From JAXIHJ01 sp034189755 (lineage in GTDB: Bacteria; Planctomycetota; Phycisphaerae; SM23-33), in the NCBI GenBank assembly GCA_034189755.1, contig JAXIHJ010000119.1, positions 1-15,400 of the forward strand: 15,400 nt of DNA. Reading direction: 5' to 3'. Position 1 is the first letter of the stretch, and each line of letters starts with the position of its first letter. Made by a program: the position numbers and the translations under genes. The notes under the pieces are model-generated. The model made no database searches. It was not told where the DNA came from and worked only from the letters and a program-made list of their open reading frames with translations. Below are positions 6,044-13,343 of this stretch, one piece after another.

Positions 6044-7360
6044 ATGGGTAAACGCCGCGTCGGGATAACAGGGTTGGGTGTTGTCACGGCAGCGGGCGTG
6101 GGCATCGAGCCGACCTTTCAATCGATTCAGGCCGGCCGGCAGTGTGTCGGCGAAATAGGCCTCTTTGACGCCTCGGCCTTCCCGTGCGGCATCGGCGGCG
6201 AACTGGCGGACTTTTCAGCGCGGAAGTTTGTGCCCAAGAGCTACCGCAAGTCCGTCAAGGTTATGGCCCGCGACATCGAGATAGCCGTTGTGGCGGCTGA
6301 GTTGGCCTTCCGCGACGCCGGCATCGCCACGCGCGGCACCGACGACGGGGAAATGAGCATCGCCCCCAAGCGTCTCGGCTGCAATATCGGCGCAGGGCTG
6401 ATCTGCACCGATCTGGACGAACTCGGCTCGGCCGTCAACACCGCCGTGAATGACGGCAAGTTCGACCTGAAGCTGTGGGGTTCGTCGGGCATGAACAACC
6501 TCACACCGCTGTGGCTGTTGAAGTATCTGCCGAACATGCTCGCCTGCCACGTTACGATTATTCACGGCTGCGAAGGCCCGAGCAACTGCATTACCTGCGG
6601 CGGTGCAGCCGGACACCTGAGCATCGGTGAAGGCGCGCGGTGGATTACCCGCGATGCCGCCGATGTTGTCATCGCCGGTGGTGCCGAGAGCAAGATTAAC
6701 CCGATGGGCCTGATGAGACAGACGCTGCTGGGCCGGGTGTGCACCGGCCGGAACGACCGCCCCGCCGACGCATGCCGGCCCTTCGACGCCGATCACACCG
6801 GTACGGTCGCCGGCGAGGGCGGCGGACTTGTCATTCTGGAGGAGCTGACCTGCGCCGAGTCGCGCCGGGCAAAAATCTACGCCGAGCTGGTTGGTTTCGG
6901 TGCCGCATGTGATCCAGCCGGCTTCGACGTTATGCAGCGGTCGGCCGGCTCGCTGGACCTGGCCGCGCGAAAGGCGATAGCAGAGGCCGGAATTTCGCCT
7001 CAGGATATAGACCTGATCGTCGCTCACGGCACAGCCGTGCCGGGCGAGGATGTTTGTGAAGCCGCCGCCTGGCGGGCCGTGCTCGGTGAAAGCGGCAGCG
7101 ATGTCCCCGTCGTTGCCACAACCGGCGCAATCGGCTCGCTGTTCGCCGGGGCCGGCGGCGTTGAGCTGGCCGTCGCAGCGATGGCTGTTTCGCAGCAGTC
7201 TGTTCCGCAGACGGTGAACTTTGCCAAGGTTGCCGACGGTTGCGCGCCTTTGGCGGTAAGCTCCGAAACCCGCGACGCCGAATTGAAATACGTCCTGACC
7301 GGTGCGTTCAGCGTCGGCGGGCAGAGCGCCGCTTGCGTACTGAAGCGAATCGAATCATGA
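6044..7360 (+). CDS. Ketosynthase homologue without catalytic Cys, chain-length-factor-like
   Basis: A 438-residue thiolase-fold protein of the FabF/KS family (family length about 410-430). Aligned by eye to FabF, the nucleophile position in GPSNCITCGGAAG (178-190) is G187 instead of Cys; the nearest cysteines are C182 and C185. The first His is kept (H328 in VAHGT), but the Lys and second His of the usual KSMxGH block become T360 and S365 in ATTGAIGSLFAGAGG. The fold landmarks GITGLGVVT, VIAGGAES, PFDADHTGTVAGEGG and FSVGGQSA are intact, so this is not a decaying gene. Loss of Cys with kept fold is the mark of chain length factors (KS-beta), which pair with an active KS. GGAGA lies six bases before the ATG; a GTG at 6020 is the alternative. 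Its stop overlaps the start of the active KS (ATGA), as expected for subunits of one heterodimer. Confidence 0.87.
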   Translation: MGKRRVGITGLGVVTAAGVGIEPTFQSIQAGRQCVGEIGLFDASAFPCGIGGELADFSARKFVPKSYRKSVKVMARDIEIAVVAAELAFRDAGIATRGTDDGEMSIAPKRLGCNIGAGLICTDLDELGSAVNTAVNDGKFDLKLWGSSGMNNLTPLWLLKYLPNMLACHVTIIHGCEGPSNCITCGGAAGHLSIGEGARWITRDAADVVIAGGAESKINPMGLMRQTLLGRVCTGRNDRPADACRPFDADHTGTVAGEGGGLVILEELTCAESRRAKIYAELVGFGAACDPAGFDVMQRSAGSLDLAARKAIAEAGISPQDIDLIVAHGTAVPGEDVCEAAAWRAVLGESGSDVPVVATTGAIGSLFAGAGGVELAVAAMAVSQQSVPQTVNFAKVADGCAPLAVSSETRDAELKYVLTGAFSVGGQSAACVLKRIES

Positions 7361-8646
7361 AGCAAAAACGGATAGTCATTACGGGCATGGGCACGGTCAA
7401 CCCGCTCGCCCACAACGTGGAAGACACGTGGGCGGCCATTCTGGCGTGCAAAAGCGCATTCAGCAGAATCAACATTTTCGATGCCGGCACGTTCCCTTCG
7501 ACCTTCGCCGCCCAGGTTAGCGACTATGATTTGGCCTCGCAGTTGTCCGACGCCGAACCCCATTGCTACGCCGGCAGGCACTGCAAGTTCGCGCTCGGTG
7601 CGGCTGTGCAGGCCTGGCGACAGTCCGGCCTGGGCGAGCAGTCAGAACTGGACAAATCACGCGTGGGCATCTATCTCGGTTCGGGCGAGGGCAGCCTGGA
7701 CTTCGAAAACTTCACCTCGCTGATGGTCGATGCCTGGGCCGAGGCAGGCGCCGTGGATACGGTCCGATGGGCGAAGCTGGCCTTTGAGCGAATGAACCTG
7801 AACCGCGAGATCGCGCAGGAATCGAACATGGTGGTCGCACACCTTGCGGGAGAGTTTGGCGTGTGCGGCGAGGCCTTTAACGTGCTGACGGCCTGTGCAG
7901 CCAGCACGCAGGCCATCGGCGAGGCGGCCATGCAGATACGCTACGGCCAGTCCGACGCCATTATCACCGGCGGCGCCCACAGCATGATACATCCTTATGG
8001 TGTTACAGGCTTTAACCGCCTGACCGCGCTGTCTACACGCAACAACGAAATAGAGACCGCGTCGCGCCCGTTCGACATGACCCGCGACGGGTTTGTCCTT
8101 GGCGAGGGTGCCAGCATCCTGATTCTGGAAGATTACGACCGGGCCAAGGCCCGAGGGGCGAAAATCCTCGCAGAGATCATCGGCTACGGCTCCAGCGCCG
8201 ACGCCTTTCGCATTACCGACCAGGACCCCGAAGGCGACGGCGCCGCTACCAGCATGAGAAATGCGCTCGCCGACGCCGGCATCGCCCCGGAGCAAATCGA
8301 CTACATATCCGCCCACGGCACGGCCACCAAGCAGAACGACCAGGTCGAGACACGTGCCGTCCATGCCGTTTTCGGCGACCGAGCCGGGCGAGTGCCCATC
8401 TCCAGTATCAAGAGCATGCTCGGCCACCTCATTGCCGCAGCCGGCGCGACCGAACTGATTACCTGTGTGCTGGCAATTCGCGACCAGGTCCTGCCGCCCA
8501 CCACCAACTACCGCGAGCCGGACCCCGACTGCGACCTGGACTACGTGCCGAACGAACCGCGAAAAGCAAAGGTCGAAACCGTCATGTCCAATAGCTTTGG
8601 CTTCGGCGGGCAGAACGACACGCTGATTATCGCTCGCGGCGAATAG
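7357..8646 (+). CDS. Beta-ketoacyl-ACP synthase, active KS (FabF-like)
   Basis: A 429-residue condensing enzyme. It should extend an acyl chain by two carbons by decarboxylative condensation with malonyl-ACP. The full catalytic set is present: C180 in NVLTACAAST, H320 in SAHGTAT, K352 and H357 in SIKSMLGH, and the C-terminal NSFGFGGQND. Sequence blocks such as RPFDMTRDGFVLGEGA are typical of FabF and type II polyketide KS-alpha. The ATG overlaps the stop of the KS-like gene by four bases (ATGA), a sign of translational coupling and 1:1 production. I infer a KS-alpha/KS-beta heterodimer fed by the ACP at 5071-5457; the order is beta then alpha, opposite to the classic actinobacterial polyketide clusters. 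It could also be a second FabF used in general fatty-acid synthesis, but the partner gene argues against this. Confidence 0.93.
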   Translation: MKQKRIVITGMGTVNPLAHNVEDTWAAILACKSAFSRINIFDAGTFPSTFAAQVSDYDLASQLSDAEPHCYAGRHCKFALGAAVQAWRQSGLGEQSELDKSRVGIYLGSGEGSLDFENFTSLMVDAWAEAGAVDTVRWAKLAFERMNLNREIAQESNMVVAHLAGEFGVCGEAFNVLTACAASTQAIGEAAMQIRYGQSDAIITGGAHSMIHPYGVTGFNRLTALSTRNNEIETASRPFDMTRDGFVLGEGASILILEDYDRAKARGAKILAEIIGYGSSADAFRITDQDPEGDGAATSMRNALADAGIAPEQIDYISAHGTATKQNDQVETRAVHAVFGDRAGRVPISSIKSMLGHLIAAAGATELITCVLAIRDQVLPPTTNYREPDPDCDLDYVPNEPRKAKVETVMSNSFGFGGQNDTLIIARGE

Positions 8647-8679
8647 CCTTTCGTGAACTATCCGATCTAGGAAACGCAA

Positions 8680-9891
8680 ATGTCCATCGCCGGATGTGGC
8701 AAGACAACCTGTAAACTGGCCCTGGCGGACGGGCTTGTACTGACCGGCGGGTCTTTCGGGGCCGGCGGCACGGCCGAAGGGGAGGTGGTGTTCAATACCT
8801 CCATGACCGGCTATCAGGAGGTGCTGACCGATCCGTCCTACGCCGGACAGATTGTAACGATGACCTATCCGCTCATCGGCAACTACGGCGTCAACCCGGA
8901 GGACGTCGAGTCGTACAATCGAAAAGTCCAGGTTTGCGGTTTCGTCGTCAGGGAGATATCGCCCGTGGTGAGCAATTTTCGCTCCACCGAATCGCTGGAT
9001 GAGTATCTTGCCTCGGCCGGCATCATGGGCATAACCGGCGTGGACACGCGGGCCTTGACCCGGCACATCCGCACCGCCGGCGCCATGAACGGCGTGATGA
9101 GCACGGAAATACTCGATGATGCAGAATTGGTTCGACGAGCGGCGGCGCTGCCGTCGATGGCAGGGCAGGACCTGGTCAAGCTGGTTACACCTTCAGATTC
9201 ATACGACTGGTCGGACGGATACAACAGCGAGTTCGCACAGGCCACGCGCGACCACGGCAAGAAGATTTACAGCGTGGTGGCCATCGACTGCGGCGCGAAG
9301 ATGAATATACTCAGAAACCTCGTCGAGTGCGGCTGCCGTGTTCGTGTGGTCCCGGCCGGCACGTCGGCCAAGCATATTCTCGAGCATAACCCCGACGGCG
9401 TGTTCGTATCCAATGGCCCGGGCGACCCCGCGGCGGTAACATATACCATAGAAACGCTGGGGGGGCTTATCGGCAAGGTGCCGATTTTCGGCATATGCCT
9501 GGGCCATCAACTGCTTGCCGCCGCACTGGGCGCCAAGACGTACAAGCTGAAGTTCGGCCATCGCGGGGCGAACCAGCCGGTAAGGAACCAGACCACCAGC
9601 AAAGTCGAGATTACCTCACAGAACCACGGTTTCGCCGTCGAGGCTGAGTCGTTGGCTAAGACGGGTGCGGCCATAACACACATCAATTTGAACGACGAGA
9701 CGGTCGAGGGCTTTTCACACGCCGACAAGTGCCTTTTCAGCGTCCAGTACCATCCGGAGGCCTCGCCAGGCCCGCACGACGCGACGTATCTGTTCGACTG
9801 CTTCCGTAACATGATGGAAACGCGCCAAGCGCCCACGGCCCGGCGGATGCACGAAGCACAACAGCGCTTAGCTGCGGCCGGCGCCGTCTAG
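8680..9891 (+). CDS. carA: Carbamoyl-phosphate synthase, small (glutaminase) subunit
   Basis: A 403-residue cytosolic subunit that frees ammonia from glutamine and passes it through a tunnel to CarB. The N-terminal half has the CarA-specific FNTSMTGYQEVLTDPSYAGQ (38-57) and ITGVDTRALTRHIR (118-131). The C-terminal class I glutamine amidotransferase domain has NGPGDP (245-250), GICLGHQ with nucleophile C273, and QYHPEASPGPHD with H358 and E360, completing the triad. AGGA lies seven bases before the ATG. It follows the ketosynthase gene by 33 bases on the same strand, so it may be read from the lipid cluster's transcript; no separate promoter was recognised. It meets carB tail to tail: the two stop codons share CTAG at 9888-9891. 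The normal arrangement in many bacteria is carA directly before carB on one strand. Confidence 0.97.
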   Translation: MSIAGCGKTTCKLALADGLVLTGGSFGAGGTAEGEVVFNTSMTGYQEVLTDPSYAGQIVTMTYPLIGNYGVNPEDVESYNRKVQVCGFVVREISPVVSNFRSTESLDEYLASAGIMGITGVDTRALTRHIRTAGAMNGVMSTEILDDAELVRRAAALPSMAGQDLVKLVTPSDSYDWSDGYNSEFAQATRDHGKKIYSVVAIDCGAKMNILRNLVECGCRVRVVPAGTSAKHILEHNPDGVFVSNGPGDPAAVTYTIETLGGLIGKVPIFGICLGHQLLAAALGAKTYKLKFGHRGANQPVRNQTTSKVEITSQNHGFAVEAESLAKTGAAITHINLNDETVEGFSHADKCLFSVQYHPEASPGPHDATYLFDCFRNMMETRQAPTARRMHEAQQRLAAAGAV

Positions 9892-12800
9892 AGTTCTTGA
9901 GGCCAATAGTCCTGCAAGGGACGGATGCCCCAGGCGTCGGCGGCGTCTTCGCTTTTGGCGTTCGCGTGTAATGCGGCAATAGCGTCCGCGGCGGCGCGGG
10001 CGGCTGTCATCGTTGTAATCAACGGCACACGATGCAGCGTCGCCAAGGCCCGGATTTTACCTTCGTCGGTCGTAGGCCCGCGGCGGGTCGGCGTGTTAAT
10101 CAGCAGGCCCACCTCGCCGTTGGTGATAATGTCCGCGACGTTAGGTTTGCCCTCTGCGAGCTTGGACAGCCGCCGCACGCTTACGCCGGCGCTGTTGAGA
10201 ACCGCATACGTGCCGGCGGTCGCCATTAGTTCAAGGCCCATCGCCGCCAGGCGCCGGCCGACCTCCACGGCGGCGGGCTTGTCGGCATCGCAGACGGAGA
10301 TGAACACCGGCCCGCTGGTCGGCAGCGATAATCCGGTGGCTATCTGGCTTTTGGCGAACGCCAGCTCGAAGTTGCTGTCTATGCCCATCGCCTCGCCCGT
10401 CGAACGCATCTCCGGGCCTAGAATTACGTCCACGCCAGGGAACTTGGTGAACGGAAAGACGCTTTCCTTGACGGAGGTGTGTTTCGGCCGGGGCGCCTCA
10501 GTAACCCCGAGCGAATCGAGGGTCTTTCCGGCCATGACCTTCGCGGCGAGCTTGGCCCACGGCACGCCCGTAGCCTTGGAAACGAACGGCACCGTCCGCG
10601 AAGCACGTGGATTGACTTCCAGGATGTACACTTCTTTTCCCTTGACGGCGAACTGGATATTCATCAGCCCACGGACTCCGAGCCGCTCGGCGAGCAGCTT
10701 GGCCTGCCGATGAATTTCCGCGATCACGCTTTCGGATAGTGAAAACGACGGCAACACGCAAGCCGAGTCGCCGGAGTGTATACCGGCCTGCTCGATGTGC
10801 TCCATCACGCCGCAAATAACCGCCCGCGGCCTGGCTGTTGCTTTACCATTGCGGTCCGGGCCGAAATCGGCAATGCAGTCAACGTCCACCTCGGTCGCTC
10901 CGGCCAGGAATTTATCGATCAGGATCGGATGGTCCCTGTCCACCGTGGAGGCGTCCACGGCCTTGGCCATGTACGTGTCGAGCTGCTGCGTGTCGGAGAC
11001 AATTTCCATCGCGCGTCCACCGAGAACATAGCTGGGCCTGACGAGCACCGGATAGCCGATTCTCTCGGCGATTTCACGGGCCTGGGCGACCGCAAAAGCC
11101 GTGCCCGACGGCGGCGATTGAAGTTTCAGTTCGGTGAGTATCTGTGCGAACCGTTCGCGGTCTTCGGCTAAGTCTATGGACTCGGGGCTGGTGCCTATAA
11201 TGGGCACGCCGGCGGCTTCCAGCCCGCGGGCAAGGTTCAGCGGCGTCTGACCGCCGAAGTGCACGATAACACCGTGAAAAAGACCGCCGGGCTCAGACAG
11301 CGGCTTGCCGTTGAGTTTCTCACAAATGTTCACCACGTCCTCCAGCGTCAGCGGTTCGAAGAACAGCATATCGGACGTGTCGTAATCGGTCGAAACGGTC
11401 TCCGGGTTGGAGTTCACCATTACCGTCTCGTAGCCAAGCTCCTTCGCAGCGAAGACGGCGTGCACGCAGCAGTAATCGAATTCGATACCCTGACCGATCC
11501 GGTTCGGCCCGCCGCCGAGGATGACGATCTTTTTCTTGTCGGAAACCCGCACCTCGTCGTCAATAAATTGACAATTTGCTCTGCCTCCCTTCGATTCCCG
11601 CGAGATGCCGGGGTCTACCTTGCGAACCGGGGTCTCATAAGTGGAGTAATAATACGGCGTGTATGCCTCGAACTCGGCTGCACAGGTGTCAACGAGCTTA
11701 TAGACGGGCGTGATACCAAGCCTGGTGCGATGCGCACGGATACGATCGGGCGTGGTATTCCAGATTGTCGCCAGTTGAATGTCTGAATAGCCCCACTGTT
11801 TGGCCTGGCGGAGAACGCCTTCGGCGGCGGCCTCTAGACTCCCGGCCGTAACCAGTTCCGCCTCGAAATCCACAAGCTGTTTTAGTTGAACCAGGAACCA
11901 GCGGTCGATCTGTGTAAACTCAAAAACGTCGTCCACCGACCAGTTCATCTTGAAGGCGTAGCGGATATAGTACAGCCGGCCCTGGCACGGAAAGGACAAT
12001 TTGCGGCGAAGTTTGGATTCTTCAATCGGCCATTCTACGTCGATATCGGATGGCTTAGCTCCGGCCTTTGTTGCGTTGAGCCATTTGTCGTTCGAATCCA
12101 GTCCAAGGCCGTATCGCTTGACCTCCATCGATCGGATACCCTTTTGCATCGCTTCCTTGAAGGTTCTGCCTATGCTCATTGCTTCGCCGACGGACTTCAT
12201 CTGCGTGGTGAGTGTTTCGTCGGTCTCGGGGAACTTTTCAAACGTCCAGCGTGGGATTTTGACAACGCAGTAATCGATGGTCGGCTCGAAGCAGGCCGGC
12301 GTCTGGCGGGTTATGTCGTTGGGTATTTCGTCCAGCGTGTATCCGACCGCCAGTTTGGCCGCTATCTTGGCGATGGGAAAACCCGTCGCCTTGGATGCAA
12401 GTGCGGAGCTTCGGCTGACTCGCGGGTTCATTTCCACCACGACCATCTTGCCGGTTTCAGGGTCCACCGCGAACTGGATGTTACTACCGCCGGTCTCCAC
12501 GCCGATAGCGCGAATGATGCATATCGCGGCGTCGCGCATGAGCTGATATTCCTTATCGCTCAGCGTCTGTGCCGGGGCGACGGTAATGGAATCGCCGGTG
12601 TGGACGCCCATCGGGTCGAAGTTCTCTATGGTGCAGACGATGACGACGTTGTCGGCCTTGTCGCGCATCACCTCCAGCTCGTATTCTTTCCAGCCCAAAA
12701 CGGACTGCTCGATGAGAATTTCACTGATTGGCGAATAATCCAGCCCGCGTGCGGCTATCTGCTCAAACTCCTCGATGTTGAACGCGAACCCGCCGCCCGT

Positions 12801-13343
12801 GCCGCCCAGCGTATAGGCCGGTCGTATGCAGCAAGGCAGTTTGACGTCTTTGAGAATTTCACGAGCCTGGGCCATCGTGTGTGCGACCCCGCTGCGCGGC
12901 ACGTTCAGGCCGATTGACAGGCAGATGTTCTTGAACTCGGTGCGGTCCTCGGCGCGATGGATGGCCTGTCGCGTCGCGCCGATCATCTGGACGCCGAAGG
13001 CGTCCAGCGTGCCCGCGTCGGCGGCCGCAACGGCCGTGTTCAGGCCTGTCTGCCCGCCGAGCGTCGGCAGCAGTGCGTCGATGGGGGCGGGGCCTTTGGA
13101 CTCGGCGGCGATTATCTTGGCGACGGCCTGGGGCGTAATCGGCTCGATGTACGTCCGGTCGGCGAATTCGGGGTCGGTCATTATGGTCGCCGGATTGGAG
13201 TTGACCAGGACAATCCGGTAGCCCTCTTCGCGCAGGGCCTTGCACGCCTGCGTGCCGGAATAATCGAACTCGCAACCCTGCCCTATAACGATCGGCCCGG
13301 AGCCGATAATCAAAATCGTGTGAATATCATCTCTGCGAGGCAT
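9888..13343 (-). CDS. carB: Carbamoyl-phosphate synthase, large (synthetase) subunit
   Basis: A 1151-residue enzyme that makes carbamoyl phosphate from bicarbonate, ammonia and two ATP, for pyrimidines and arginine. Order: first ATP-grasp half (about 8-400; LIIGSGPIVIGQGCEFDYSG, EMNPRVSRSSALASKATG), oligomerisation part (about 400-570), second ATP-grasp half (about 604-1005; ILGGGPNRIGQGIEFDYCC, EVNPRASRTVPFVSKATG) and a C-terminal regulatory MGS-type domain (about 1010-1151; TAGT at 1042-1045). It is about 78 residues longer than E. coli CarB (1073), with extra length near 409-444 (about 17 residues), at 573-601 and at smaller loops and the C terminus. The 573-601 segment is partly encoded by a palindromic repeat. 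The ATG overlaps the 3' end of pyrG by 17 bases, so pyrG-carB form one transcript, opposite to carA. Confidence 0.97.
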   Translation of the reverse strand: MPRRDDIHTILIIGSGPIVIGQGCEFDYSGTQACKALREEGYRIVLVNSNPATIMTDPEFADRTYIEPITPQAVAKIIAAESKGPAPIDALLPTLGGQTGLNTAVAAADAGTLDAFGVQMIGATRQAIHRAEDRTEFKNICLSIGLNVPRSGVAHTMAQAREILKDVKLPCCIRPAYTLGGTGGGFAFNIEEFEQIAARGLDYSPISEILIEQSVLGWKEYELEVMRDKADNVVIVCTIENFDPMGVHTGDSITVAPAQTLSDKEYQLMRDAAICIIRAIGVETGGSNIQFAVDPETGKMVVVEMNPRVSRSSALASKATGFPIAKIAAKLAVGYTLDEIPNDITRQTPACFEPTIDYCVVKIPRWTFEKFPETDETLTTQMKSVGEAMSIGRTFKEAMQKGIRSMEVKRYGLGLDSNDKWLNATKAGAKPSDIDVEWPIEESKLRRKLSFPCQGRLYYIRYAFKMNWSVDDVFEFTQIDRWFLVQLKQLVDFEAELVTAGSLEAAAEGVLRQAKQWGYSDIQLATIWNTTPDRIRAHRTRLGITPVYKLVDTCAAEFEAYTPYYYSTYETPVRKVDPGISRESKGGRANCQFIDDEVRVSDKKKIVILGGGPNRIGQGIEFDYCCVHAVFAAKELGYETVMVNSNPETVSTDYDTSDMLFFEPLTLEDVVNICEKLNGKPLSEPGGLFHGVIVHFGGQTPLNLARGLEAAGVPIIGTSPESIDLAEDRERFAQILTELKLQSPPSGTAFAVAQAREIAERIGYPVLVRPSYVLGGRAMEIVSDTQQLDTYMAKAVDASTVDRDHPILIDKFLAGATEVDVDCIADFGPDRNGKATARPRAVICGVMEHIEQAGIHSGDSACVLPSFSLSESVIAEIHRQAKLLAERLGVRGLMNIQFAVKGKEVYILEVNPRASRTVPFVSKATGVPWAKLAAKVMAGKTLDSLGVTEAPRPKHTSVKESVFPFTKFPGVDVILGPEMRSTGEAMGIDSNFELAFAKSQIATGLSLPTSGPVFISVCDADKPAAVEVGRRLAAMGLELMATAGTYAVLNSAGVSVRRLSKLAEGKPNVADIITNGEVGLLINTPTRRGPTTDEGKIRALATLHRVPLITTMTAARAAADAIAALHANAKSEDAADAWGIRPLQDYWPQEL
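11541..11627 (-). repeat. In-frame repeat-derived insertion inside carB
   Basis: Codons 573-601 of carB have no counterpart in E. coli CarB, where the STYE block runs almost straight into the second GGGPNRIGQG. Within it, 11562-11580 contains the palindromic AATTGACAATT (11566-11576), the same 11-mer as in the acp-dehydratase gap at 5452-5462, and is AT-rich against its GC-rich surroundings. It encodes ANCQFID. CCCTTCGAT at 11588-11596 also resembles the repeat at 496-567 (reverse strand), though that match is short. The insertion sits in the linker between the two synthetase halves, where extra residues could be tolerated. Confidence 0.45.

Noticed and set aside
6044..7360. KS-like gene as a decaying pseudogene
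   Set aside because: The frame is full length with intact structural motifs, a good ribosome site and an ATGA overlap with the active KS, which fits a selected non-catalytic subunit.
7657..9066. 469-codon minus-strand frame opposite the KS and carA genes
   Set aside because: It crosses two well-supported genes and their boundary, and its product shows no motif or plausible start signal.
11886..12917. 343-codon plus-strand frame opposite carB
   Set aside because: It is antisense to conserved CarB domains and shows no recognisable protein family.
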